This document shows, in pieces, positions 50,734-59,273 of a DNA stretch of 64,000 nucleotides; positions within the stretch are counted from its first letter, which is position 1; each line of letters starts with the position of its first letter. The translations under genes and the position numbers were made by a program. Location: the NCBI RefSeq assembly GCF_000015045.1, contig NC_008609.1:3337501-3401500 (forward strand). Reading direction: 5' to 3'. Origin of the DNA: Pelobacter propionicus DSM 2379. GTDB taxonomy: Bacteria; Desulfobacterota; Desulfuromonadia; Geobacterales; Pseudopelobacteraceae. The notes below the pieces were generated by a model, which ran no database searches, was not told the origin of the DNA, and was given only the letters and a program-made list of their open reading frames with translations.

Positions 50734-52398
50734 ATGTCGTATCAGTCACCGGGTACCACCACAATGGAACACCCCCTTCTGGGGTGGTGTCGGCCAGACG
50801 CCGCCCCCTGCTCCGGAACAGACCTGGCCGATGGCCTTCGCCGCCTTCACCGGCCGCTCTTCATCGCCGCCCAGGACGATTCCCTGACCCCCCTCTCCAG
50901 GCCACGGCTGCTGGCGGACAGTGAGCCACCACCGAGCGGCGCCCTGCCGCTGGTCGGCTTCTCCCCCCCATGTCCCCCTGAAAACCTGGGCGATCCCTCC
51001 TTCTGCGGGGAACTGGGAATCCGCTACCCCTACCTAGGCGGTTCCATGGCCAAGGGGATCAGTTCGGTGGCCATGGCGCTGGCCCTGGGCAGGGCAGGCA
51101 TGCTCGGCTTCTTCGGCGCCGCGGGCCTGACCATCTCCCAGGTGGAAGAGGCCGTCAACCAGCTCACGTCCAGCAAGGTTCCCTTCGGCTGCAACCTGAT
51201 CCATTCGCCCCACGACCCGGAACTGGAGCAGACCCTGGTTCAGCTCTACCTGGAGCGGAACGTGCGGCTGATGGAGGCATCGGCCTTCATGAAGCTGACC
51301 CTGCCGCTGGTGCGCTACCGCCTGGCCGGCATCCGCCGTAATGACGACGGCAGCATCCACACCCCCAACCGGATCATCGCCAAGGTCTCCCGAGAGGAGT
51401 TGGCGGCACGGTTCTTCGCCCCGCCACCCGAGGCGTTTCTTCACGAGCTGGTGGCGGACAAAGAGATCACCCACGAACAGGCGGAACTGGCTGCCCATAT
51501 CCCCATGGCCCAGGAGATCACCGCCGAGGCCGATTCCGGCGGGCACACCGACAACCGGCCAGCCAACGCCCTCTTCCCCACCATCGCATCCCTGGCGGCC
51601 CGCATGCAGGCCGAGCACAACTATGACCTGAGGCTGCGCGTCGGCCTGGGGGGAGGCATCTCCACACCTGCCGCGGCTGCGGCGGCCTTTGTCATGGGCG
51701 CGGCCTACGTCATGACCGGCTCGGTCAACCAGGCATGCCGGGAGTCGGGAACCTCGGACGAGGTGCGCGCCATGCTGGCCGAAACCCGCCAGGCAGACGT
51801 GACCATGGCCCCCTCGGCCGACATGTTCGAGATGGGGGTCAACGTGCAGGTACTCAAGCGCGGCACCATGTTCCCCATGCGCGCCCAGAAGCTGTACGAG
51901 ATCTACCGCGCCTGGCCGAGCCTGGAGCAGATCCCGACTCTCGAGCGTGAAAAGCTGGAAAAGACCATCTTCCAGGCGCCGCTGGAGCAGATCTGGAAGA
52001 TCACCCGCGACTACTTTCTTAAGCGCGCGCCGCAGCAGGTCAGCCGCGCCGAGCAGGACCCCAAACACCGCATGGCACTGGTCTTCCGCTGGTACCTGGG
52101 ACAGGCGGCCCACTGGGCCAAGGATGGCGACAGATCGCGCAGGATCGACTACCAGATCTGGTGCGGCCCGGCCATGGGCGCCTTCAACGAATGGGTCGCC
52201 GACTCCTTCCTGGAGCCCCCGGCCAACCGCGACGTGGTAACGGTCGGCCTGAACATCCTCTTCGGCGCAGCGCTCATGACCCGCGCCAGCGTACTGCGCT
52301 GCCAGGGGCTCCCCATCCCCCGGGAAGCCCTGACCACGAAACCGCTCGAACTCGCACATATCAAGGAGTATCTATCAGGTGAAAACGCTCGATCCTAA
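50734..52398 (+). CDS. PfaD-like enoyl reductase of a PUFA/secondary-lipid synthase
   Basis: A 554-residue FMN-dependent, nitronate-monooxygenase-like TIM barrel that acts in trans as the enoyl reductase of PUFA synthases. FCGELGIRYPYLGGSMAKGI, GFFGAAGLTISQVEEAVNQL, EADSGGHTDNRPANALFPTI (flavin-binding region) and RVGLGGGISTPAAAAAAFVM are family signatures. The protein is intact. AGAGGAG precedes the ATG at 50734. Its last 20 bases overlap the start of the PfaA-like gene. Having this gene first, before the two megasynthases, is the order described for myxobacterial pfa1-pfa2-pfa3. Confidence 0.9.
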   Translation: MSYQSPGTTTMEHPLLGWCRPDAAPCSGTDLADGLRRLHRPLFIAAQDDSLTPLSRPRLLADSEPPPSGALPLVGFSPPCPPENLGDPSFCGELGIRYPYLGGSMAKGISSVAMALALGRAGMLGFFGAAGLTISQVEEAVNQLTSSKVPFGCNLIHSPHDPELEQTLVQLYLERNVRLMEASAFMKLTLPLVRYRLAGIRRNDDGSIHTPNRIIAKVSREELAARFFAPPPEAFLHELVADKEITHEQAELAAHIPMAQEITAEADSGGHTDNRPANALFPTIASLAARMQAEHNYDLRLRVGLGGGISTPAAAAAAFVMGAAYVMTGSVNQACRESGTSDEVRAMLAETRQADVTMAPSADMFEMGVNVQVLKRGTMFPMRAQKLYEIYRAWPSLEQIPTLEREKLEKTIFQAPLEQIWKITRDYFLKRAPQQVSRAEQDPKHRMALVFRWYLGQAAHWAKDGDRSRRIDYQIWCGPAMGAFNEWVADSFLEPPANRDVVTVGLNILFGAALMTRASVLRCQGLPIPREALTTKPLELAHIKEYLSGENARS

Positions 52399-55300
52399 AC
52401 CGTCATCCTCCACCAACTCGGTACCACTGGCCATCATCGGCATCGGCTGTCTCTTCCCCCAGGCGGATGACATGCACGCCTACTGGTCCAACATAACGGA
52501 GGGGGTCGACTCCATCACCGATATTCCGCCCAGCCACTGGAAGGTTGCCGATTATTTCCATCAGGATCCCAAAAGCCCGGATCGCACCTACGGCCAGCGG
52601 GGCGGCTTTCTCTCAGCCATCGACTTCAACCCCATGGAGTTCAACATCCCCCCCAACGTGCTGGAGGCCATCGACACCTCCCAGCTGCTGGGGCTGGTGG
52701 CTGCCGGCCAGGCGTTGAAGGACGCCGGCTACGGAGCTGAGCGGGAGTACGACCGGAGCCGGGCCAGCGTGATCCTGGGAGTAACCGGCACCCTGGAGTT
52801 GGTGATCCCGCTGGGCGCCCGTCTGGGCCACCCGGTCTGGAAGCGGGCACTCAGGGAGGCCGGGGTGGAGCAGGACGTTGCCGACGACGTGGTGCAGCGC
52901 ATCTCCGACGCCTACGTCCCCTGGCAGGAGAACTCCTTCCCCGGGCTTCTGGGCAACGTGGTGGCCGGCAGGATCAGCAAGCAGTACGACCTGCACGGCA
53001 CCAACTGCGTGGTGGACGCGGCCTGCGCCAGCTCCTTCGGCGCACTGCACCTGGCGGCCATGGAGCTTGCCACCGGCAAGTCGGACATGGTCGTCACCGG
53101 CGGCATCGACACCTTCAACGACATCTTCATGTACATGTGCTTCAGCAAGACCCCGGCGCTCTCCCCCAGCGGCAACGCCAAACCGTTCGACGCATCGGCG
53201 GACGGCACCATCCTGGGCGAGGGACTGGGGATCGTGGTCATCAAGCGCCTGGCTGACGCGGAACGGGACAACGACCGGATTTACGCGGTGATCCGCGGCA
53301 TCGGTTCCTCCAGCGACGGCAAGGGGGACGCCATCTACGCCCCCAGCGCGGTCGGACAGAAGCGGGCGCTCTTGGACGCCTACCAACGCGCCGACGTCGC
53401 CCCGGAAAGCATCGGCCTGGTGGAGACCCACGGCACCGGCACCAAGGTGGGCGACGTGGTGGAGGTCAACGCCCTGCGCGAGGTGTACGGAGAGGCTGAA
53501 ACCCCCTGGTGTGCCTTAAGCTCGGTCAAAGCCCAGATCGGCCATGCCAAGGCCGCCGCCGGCGCCGCCGGCCTGATCAAGGCCGCCCTGGCACTGCACC
53601 ACAAGGTGCTCCCCCCCACCATCAAGGTCACAAACCCGCTCCGGGAAGTGACCGGCGGGGCAACCCCCTTCTACCTGACAACGGAGAAACGTCCCTGGCT
53701 CCCCCGCGGAGAAGCGCCACGTCGCGCCGGCGTCAGCGCCTTCGGCTTCGGCGGTTCCAATTTCCACCTGGTGCTGGAAGAGTATCGCTCACGCAAGGAG
53801 GCGGTGGAGTGGAACGGGAATGTCCAGATCATCTCCTTCTCCGCTGCCGATACGGCTGAACTTGAACGGGCACTGGACGGCGTTCCGGCGAACGGTCCGT
53901 GGAGCGAGCTGAGACAGGTGGCAGCCGCCAGCCGGGCCTCCTTCGACCCCGCGGCCCCCTGCCGCCTGGCGCTGGTGCTGGAACGGGACCAGACCAAGCC
54001 GGCAACGCTGGTTGCCAACGCCAGGACCATGCTGGCCAGAAAGCCTGACTCGTCTTGGAGCACCCCGGACGGCGCCTTCTTCGCCCGGGGCGAAAAGCCG
54101 GGCAGCCTGGCCATGCTCTTCCCCGGCCAGGGGGCCCAGTATACCGGCATGCTCAGGGACCTGGTCTGCCGCTTTCCCCAGGCCCTGGAGACCCTGGCCC
54201 AGGCCGACGAAGGCTTTGCCTCCCCGGACGGGAGACTGCTCTCCGACCTGATCTACCCCCCCAGCGCTTTTGACAACGACAGCAGGCAGAACCAGAATGA
54301 GCAGCTGCGGGCAACCCAGGCGGCCCAGCCCGCCATCGGTGCGGTCAGCCTGGCTGCCCTGAAGGTTCTGGAATCGTTCAATGTTCTCCCCGAGGCTGTG
54401 GCCGGCCACAGCTACGGCGAACTGACCGCCCTCTGCGCCGCCGGCAGCTACGACGAGACGGTATTCCACGAACTGTCCCGCCTGCGCGGCAGCCTGATGG
54501 CAGCGGGAAGCGGCGACCGGGGGAGCATGCTGGCGGTTCAGGCCCCCCTGGCAACGGTGGAGAGCGTCATCGCCGAGTCGGGCCTGGACCTGGTGATCGC
54601 CAACCGCAACGCCCCGCTGCAGGCGGTCCTGTCCGGCAGCAGCGCGGAAATCCAGCGGGCGCTGGCGATCTTTAGCGAAAAGAGCATCAACGCCACCCAA
54701 CTCCCGGTTGCGGCAGCCTTTCACAGCAGCCTGGTGGCCGACGCCGCCGTCCCCTTCCTGGAAGCCCTTGAGTCCCGGGAATTCAGGGGTCCCCGCATCC
54801 CGGTTTTTGCCAACAGCAGCGCAACCGAGTACCCGTCCGATCCCTCCCAGGCGAAATCCCTGCTGGCGCACCAGCTGGCCAGGCCGGTGGAGTTTGTGGC
54901 CCAGATCGAGGCAATGTACGCCGCCGGTACACGCACCTTCCTGGAGGTGGGCCCCGGCGCCCGCCTGACCGGCCTGGTTTCGGCCATCCTGGGCACAAAC
55001 GAGCATGTGGCCATGGCCATGGACGCATCGGCTGGAGCGCGCTCCGGCATGGCCGACCTGGCCCGTTCCCTGGCCCGCCTGGCGGTGCTGGGGCACGGGG
55101 TAAACCTGTCCGCCTGGGATGGCGACTACCAGCCTCCCCTGGCAACCACCAAGAAGCCGGCCATGACCGTGCCGATCTGCGGCGCCAACTACGTCAAACC
55201 GAAGCCCCAGCGCCCCGCCGCCAACCGGCCGACCCCGGCCCCGACACCAGTTCCGGCTCCGGCGGCAGCGGCGCCTGCTCCGGCCGTGTCACCCCAACCG

Positions 55301-58300
55301 GTTCCCGCGACCTCCGGCTCCCCGGTCACCGTTCCCCAGTCAGCGGCAAGCCATTCCCGCGACGCCCTGCTGGAGTCGCTTCGCATCACCAGGGAGGGGA
55401 TGTCCGTACTGCAGAAGATGCAGGAAGAAACCGCCCAGTTGCACCGCCGTTTCCTGGAGGGACAGGAGACCGCAAGCCGCACCATCCAGACCCTGCTGGA
55501 ACAGCAGCAGCATATCCTGCAGGGGGGAGCGGGGTATCCCGCTCCCCGTTCCCTGCCGGTCACTGCGGCCGCACTCCCGCAACCGGAACCCAGTGCGCCG
55601 CCCAGCGTCACCACCCGCCTTGCCACGCAAACGCCTGCGGCTGCAGTCGTCACACCCGTGGTCACGGCATCATCCCCCTCCGGCGACACCGTCACCCGCA
55701 CCCTGATGGCCGTCATAAGCGAGAAGACCGGCTATCCGGTGGAGATGCTGGAGCCGGACATGGGCATGGATTCAGACCTGGGCATCGACTCCATAAAACG
55801 GGTCGAGATACTCTCCAGCCTTCAGGAACAGCTTCCCGGAGCACCCGCCATCGGGCCGGAGCATCTGGCTACCCTGAGGACCCTGGGCGAGATCGCGGCG
55901 CACCTCTCAAAGGGAGCGGCTCCCACGGCAGTCACCGGCCAAGGCGCAACACCCCAGGCCAAGGTTCCGTCCCTGGAGAACGTCACCCGCACCCTGATGG
56001 CCGTCATCAGTGAGAAAACCGGCTATCCGGTGGAGATGCTGGAGCCGGACATGGGCATGGATTCAGACCTGGGCATCGACTCCATAAAACGGGTGGAGAT
56101 ACTCTCAGCGCTCCAGGAGCAGCTCCCCGGAGCACCCGCCATCGGGCCGGAGCATCTGGCGACCCTGAGGACCCTGGGCGAGATCGCGGCGCACCTCTCA
56201 AAGGGAGCGGCTCCCACGACAGTCACCGGCCAGGGCGCAGCACCCCAGGCCAAGGTTCCGTCGGCAGCCCTCTCCCTGGAGAACGTCACCCGCACCCTGC
56301 TGGCCGTCATCAGCGAGAAGACCGGCTATCCGGTGGAGATGCTTGAGCCGGACATGGGCATGGATTCAGACCTGGGCATCGACTCCATAAAACGGGTGGA
56401 GATACTCTCCAGCCTTCAGGAACAGCTTCCCGGAGCACCCGCCATCGGGCCGGAGCATCTGGCTACCCTGAGGACCCTGGGCGAGATCGCGGCGCACCTC
56501 TCAAAGGGAGCGGCTCCCACTACAGTCACCGGCCAGGGCGCAGCGCCCCAGGCCAACGCTCCGTCGGCAGCCCTCTCCCTGGAGAACGTCACCCACACCC
56601 TGCTGGCCGTCATCAGCGAGAAAACCGGCTATCCGGTGGAGATGCTGGAACCGGACATGGGCATGGATTCAGACCTGGGCATCGACTCCATAAAACGGGT
56701 CGAGATACTCTCAGCGCTCCAGGAGCAGCTCCCCGGAGCACCCGCCATCGGGCCGGAGCATCTGGCTACCCTGAGGACCCTGGGCGAGATCGCGGCGCAC
56801 CTGGCAAAAGCAGCGGCACCGGCAACGGCGGCCGTCCAACCGGAACAATCAGCCGCGCCGGCGATGCAGCGCAAAGCGGAGCCTGTTCGCACCGCCCAGC
56901 CGGTCAACCGCAGCAGCATCGTACCGGTGGCGCTGGGCAACCCGAGCGAACCGCTGGAACTGGCTGACGGCGAGCTGTGGATTAGCGACGACGGCTCCTC
57001 CCTGTCCAGCGGGCTGCGCGACCTGCTGGCAGCAGGCGGCCGCACGGTGCGCCTGTTGTCCCTGGAAGAGGCTCGGGAGGCAGCGCCCACCGCAGACCTG
57101 GCCGGTCTGGTCATCATCGCCCCGGCCAATGGTTCCGATGACGACTTTCTCCAGCAGGCCTTCCTGCTGCTGAAGAGCGCCGCCTCCCCCCTGCGCCGGG
57201 CCGGCGCCACCGGCGGCGCCCTGTTCGCCACCATCTCCCGCCTGGACGGCTGCTTCGGCTGTGGGGCGGGAAGCGAACTTGCGGACCCCCTCTCCGGGGG
57301 GTTGGCCGGACTGGCAAAGACCGCCGGCCACGAGTGGTCCGACGTGACCTGCAGGGCCATCGACCTGGGCAGCTTCCCCGACGGCAACGCCGCCCTGGGC
57401 GCCCTGGCCAGGGAGTTGCTGCACACGGGACCGGTGGAGGTGGGACTCTCACCCTCGGGCCGCATTGCCCTGGAAATGGCCGACCTTCCCGGCCTGGAAA
57501 CGCCTTCCACGCCCCCCCTCGGCGAGGGTGAGGTGGTGGTGATCACCGGAGGGGGACGAGGGGTGACAACCGAGGCGACAGTCGCCCTGGCACGGGCCTA
57601 CCGGCCACTGCTGGTCCTTCTGGGCAGGAGCAGGCTGGTGACCGACGAACCGTCCTGGCTGGCCCCCCTGACCGAGGAGAGCGCCATCAAACGGGCCATC
57701 CTGGAACATGCCACGGAAAAGCTGCACCCCAAGGCCATCGAGGAACAGTACCGGGCCCTGAAGGCGGGGCGCGAGCTGCGGGCAACACTGGCGCGGGTGG
57801 AGGCGGCAGGCGGCAAGGCGATCTACTGCTCCGTGGACATCCGCGACAGCCAGGCGGTGGCCGAACTGCTGCAGCGGATCCGCAATGACCACGGCCCGAT
57901 CCGGGGCATCATCCACGGCGCCGGCGTCCTGGCCGACCGCCTGATCGCGGACAAGACCCTGGAGCAGTTCGCCATGGTCTACGGAACCAAGGTGGGTGGG
58001 CTGCGCTCGCTGCTGGACGCCACCAGCATGGACGACCTGCGTTTCATCGCCCTCTTCTCCTCCACCACCGGACGCTTCGGCCGTTCCGGCCAGGTGGACT
58101 ACGCCGTGGCAAACGAGGTGCTCAACAAGCTGGCCCAGGCCGAGGCGCGCCGCCGCCCGGACTGCCGCTGCGTCAGCATCAACTGGGGTCCCTGGGACGG
58201 CGGCATGGTCACCCCGGCCCTGAAAAAGGTCTTTGCCGGCGAGGGGATCGGCCTGATCGGTCTCGACGAGGGGGGAGAGTTGCTGATCCGCGAGATCGCG

Positions 58301-59272
58301 GCAGCGGACGCCCCGGTGGAGGTGGTCGCCATGGCCATCACCACCAACGAGGCGCTGAAGGCTCCCCGGCCAGCCGCGTCAAAGCAGCTCAGCGAGACCT
58401 TTTCCCTGAACCTCAGCGTGGATGCTTACCCCTTCCTGCGCTCCCACGTCATGGACGGCAGGGCGGTGCTCCCCATGGCGGTGATCGTTGAATGGCTCTC
58501 CCACGGGGCGCTGCACGACAACCCCGGCTTCCGCTTCCACGGCTTCAACGACCTGCGCATCTGCAAGGGGGTCATATTCGAGCACACTACCCCCTACAGC
58601 GTGCGGATCATGGCCGGAAAGGCAGAGAAGCGTGATTCGCTCTACAATGTAACGGTGGAACTGGTCGGCTCGGGATCCGAGGGACGCCCCGTCCTGCATG
58701 CCCGGGGTGAAATCGTGCTGGCCAGGAAGCTCCCCGAGGGAATCCGCTCCATCCCCGATCCCCCCGCCGCCCCCTATGCGCCCCCGGGCGACCGGATCTA
58801 CGACCCGCAGCGGCTGTTCCACGGACCGGACCTGCAGGGCATCGAAGAGGTGGAGAGCTGCTGCGAGCGGGGGATCTCGGCCCTGGTGAAGGCCGCCCCC
58901 CAGCCTGCCAGCTGGATCAGGAGCCCTTTCCGCAGCGACTGGATCAGCGACCCGCTCTCCCTGGACAGCGCCTTCCAGCTGATGATCCTGTGGAGTTTTG
59001 AACGCTTCGGCGCCGGCTCGCTCCCCTGCTTCGCGGGACGCTTCCGCCAGTACCACGACAGCTTCCCCCGCGACGGTGTCCAGGTGGTCATCCGGGTCAC
59101 CGCGGAACGGGAGCATGGCGCAACGGCCGACATGGAGTTTCTGGAGCGCGGCAGCGGAAAGCTGGTGGCACGCCTGGAGGGATACGAGTGCGTCATCGAC
59201 CCCTCCCTTGCCCAGGCATTCCAGCGCAACAAACTGTCCCGGGCGGGCCAGGACGCACTGAGAGCCGCCTGA
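52379..59272 (+). CDS. PfaA-like polyketide/PUFA synthase, KS-AT-ACPx4-KR-DH
   Basis: A 2297-residue iterative megasynthase starting at a GTG (AAGGAG ten bases upstream) inside the PfaD-like gene. Domains: ketosynthase ~15-465 (Cys216 in VVDAACASSFG; HGTGTKVGD; SSVKAQIGHAKAAAGAAG); malonyl-type acyltransferase ~575-890 (Ser678 in AGHSYGELTALCA); Pro/Ala linker ~940-990 and helical segment; four nearly identical ACPs with phosphopantetheine Ser1138, Ser1235, Ser1336 and Ser1437 in LGIDSIKRVEIL; ketoreductase ~1715-1990 (VVVITGGGRGVTTEATVALA); C-terminal dehydratase-like hotdog region ~2005-2270 (YPFLRSHVMDGRAVLPM). The architecture is that of PfaA in EPA/DHA synthases. No methyltransferase or thioesterase is seen. 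Product unknown. Confidence 0.92.
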   Translation: MKTLDPKPSSSTNSVPLAIIGIGCLFPQADDMHAYWSNITEGVDSITDIPPSHWKVADYFHQDPKSPDRTYGQRGGFLSAIDFNPMEFNIPPNVLEAIDTSQLLGLVAAGQALKDAGYGAEREYDRSRASVILGVTGTLELVIPLGARLGHPVWKRALREAGVEQDVADDVVQRISDAYVPWQENSFPGLLGNVVAGRISKQYDLHGTNCVVDAACASSFGALHLAAMELATGKSDMVVTGGIDTFNDIFMYMCFSKTPALSPSGNAKPFDASADGTILGEGLGIVVIKRLADAERDNDRIYAVIRGIGSSSDGKGDAIYAPSAVGQKRALLDAYQRADVAPESIGLVETHGTGTKVGDVVEVNALREVYGEAETPWCALSSVKAQIGHAKAAAGAAGLIKAALALHHKVLPPTIKVTNPLREVTGGATPFYLTTEKRPWLPRGEAPRRAGVSAFGFGGSNFHLVLEEYRSRKEAVEWNGNVQIISFSAADTAELERALDGVPANGPWSELRQVAAASRASFDPAAPCRLALVLERDQTKPATLVANARTMLARKPDSSWSTPDGAFFARGEKPGSLAMLFPGQGAQYTGMLRDLVCRFPQALETLAQADEGFASPDGRLLSDLIYPPSAFDNDSRQNQNEQLRATQAAQPAIGAVSLAALKVLESFNVLPEAVAGHSYGELTALCAAGSYDETVFHELSRLRGSLMAAGSGDRGSMLAVQAPLATVESVIAESGLDLVIANRNAPLQAVLSGSSAEIQRALAIFSEKSINATQLPVAAAFHSSLVADAAVPFLEALESREFRGPRIPVFANSSATEYPSDPSQAKSLLAHQLARPVEFVAQIEAMYAAGTRTFLEVGPGARLTGLVSAILGTNEHVAMAMDASAGARSGMADLARSLARLAVLGHGVNLSAWDGDYQPPLATTKKPAMTVPICGANYVKPKPQRPAANRPTPAPTPVPAPAAAAPAPAVSPQPVPATSGSPVTVPQSAASHSRDALLESLRITREGMSVLQKMQEETAQLHRRFLEGQETASRTIQTLLEQQQHILQGGAGYPAPRSLPVTAAALPQPEPSAPPSVTTRLATQTPAAAVVTPVVTASSPSGDTVTRTLMAVISEKTGYPVEMLEPDMGMDSDLGIDSIKRVEILSSLQEQLPGAPAIGPEHLATLRTLGEIAAHLSKGAAPTAVTGQGATPQAKVPSLENVTRTLMAVISEKTGYPVEMLEPDMGMDSDLGIDSIKRVEILSALQEQLPGAPAIGPEHLATLRTLGEIAAHLSKGAAPTTVTGQGAAPQAKVPSAALSLENVTRTLLAVISEKTGYPVEMLEPDMGMDSDLGIDSIKRVEILSSLQEQLPGAPAIGPEHLATLRTLGEIAAHLSKGAAPTTVTGQGAAPQANAPSAALSLENVTHTLLAVISEKTGYPVEMLEPDMGMDSDLGIDSIKRVEILSALQEQLPGAPAIGPEHLATLRTLGEIAAHLAKAAAPATAAVQPEQSAAPAMQRKAEPVRTAQPVNRSSIVPVALGNPSEPLELADGELWISDDGSSLSSGLRDLLAAGGRTVRLLSLEEAREAAPTADLAGLVIIAPANGSDDDFLQQAFLLLKSAASPLRRAGATGGALFATISRLDGCFGCGAGSELADPLSGGLAGLAKTAGHEWSDVTCRAIDLGSFPDGNAALGALARELLHTGPVEVGLSPSGRIALEMADLPGLETPSTPPLGEGEVVVITGGGRGVTTEATVALARAYRPLLVLLGRSRLVTDEPSWLAPLTEESAIKRAILEHATEKLHPKAIEEQYRALKAGRELRATLARVEAAGGKAIYCSVDIRDSQAVAELLQRIRNDHGPIRGIIHGAGVLADRLIADKTLEQFAMVYGTKVGGLRSLLDATSMDDLRFIALFSSTTGRFGRSGQVDYAVANEVLNKLAQAEARRRPDCRCVSINWGPWDGGMVTPALKKVFAGEGIGLIGLDEGGELLIREIAAADAPVEVVAMAITTNEALKAPRPAASKQLSETFSLNLSVDAYPFLRSHVMDGRAVLPMAVIVEWLSHGALHDNPGFRFHGFNDLRICKGVIFEHTTPYSVRIMAGKAEKRDSLYNVTVELVGSGSEGRPVLHARGEIVLARKLPEGIRSIPDPPAAPYAPPGDRIYDPQRLFHGPDLQGIEEVESCCERGISALVKAAPQPASWIRSPFRSDWISDPLSLDSAFQLMILWSFERFGAGSLPCFAGRFRQYHDSFPRDGVQVVIRVTAEREHGATADMEFLERGSGKLVARLEGYECVIDPSLAQAFQRNKLSRAGQDALRAA
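55691..56808 (+). repeat. Four tandem ACP-coding repeats
   Basis: Four near-identical DNA units starting at 55691, 55982, 56285 and 56588 (spacing 291, 303 and 303 bp, all multiples of three). Each encodes ISEKTGYPVEMLEPDMGMDS and LGIDSIKRVEIL. Linkers (SKGAAPT.VTGQGA.PQA) are also conserved. Units 1 and 3 share SSLQEQ; units 2 and 4 share SALQEQ, hinting at duplication in pairs or gene conversion. Confidence 0.95.
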
Positions 59273-59273
59273 G

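Noticed and set aside
50192-50764. 190-codon minus-strand frame upstream of the PfaD-like gene
   Set aside because: Biased low-quality composition (Ser, Arg, Gly, Cys), no family, no ribosome-binding site, and it overlaps the start of the PfaD-like gene.
55691-56808. CRISPR-like or non-coding tandem repeat
   Set aside because: The ~300-bp periodic repeats are in frame and encode acyl carrier protein domains; no short-repeat/spacer pattern occurs anywhere in the window.
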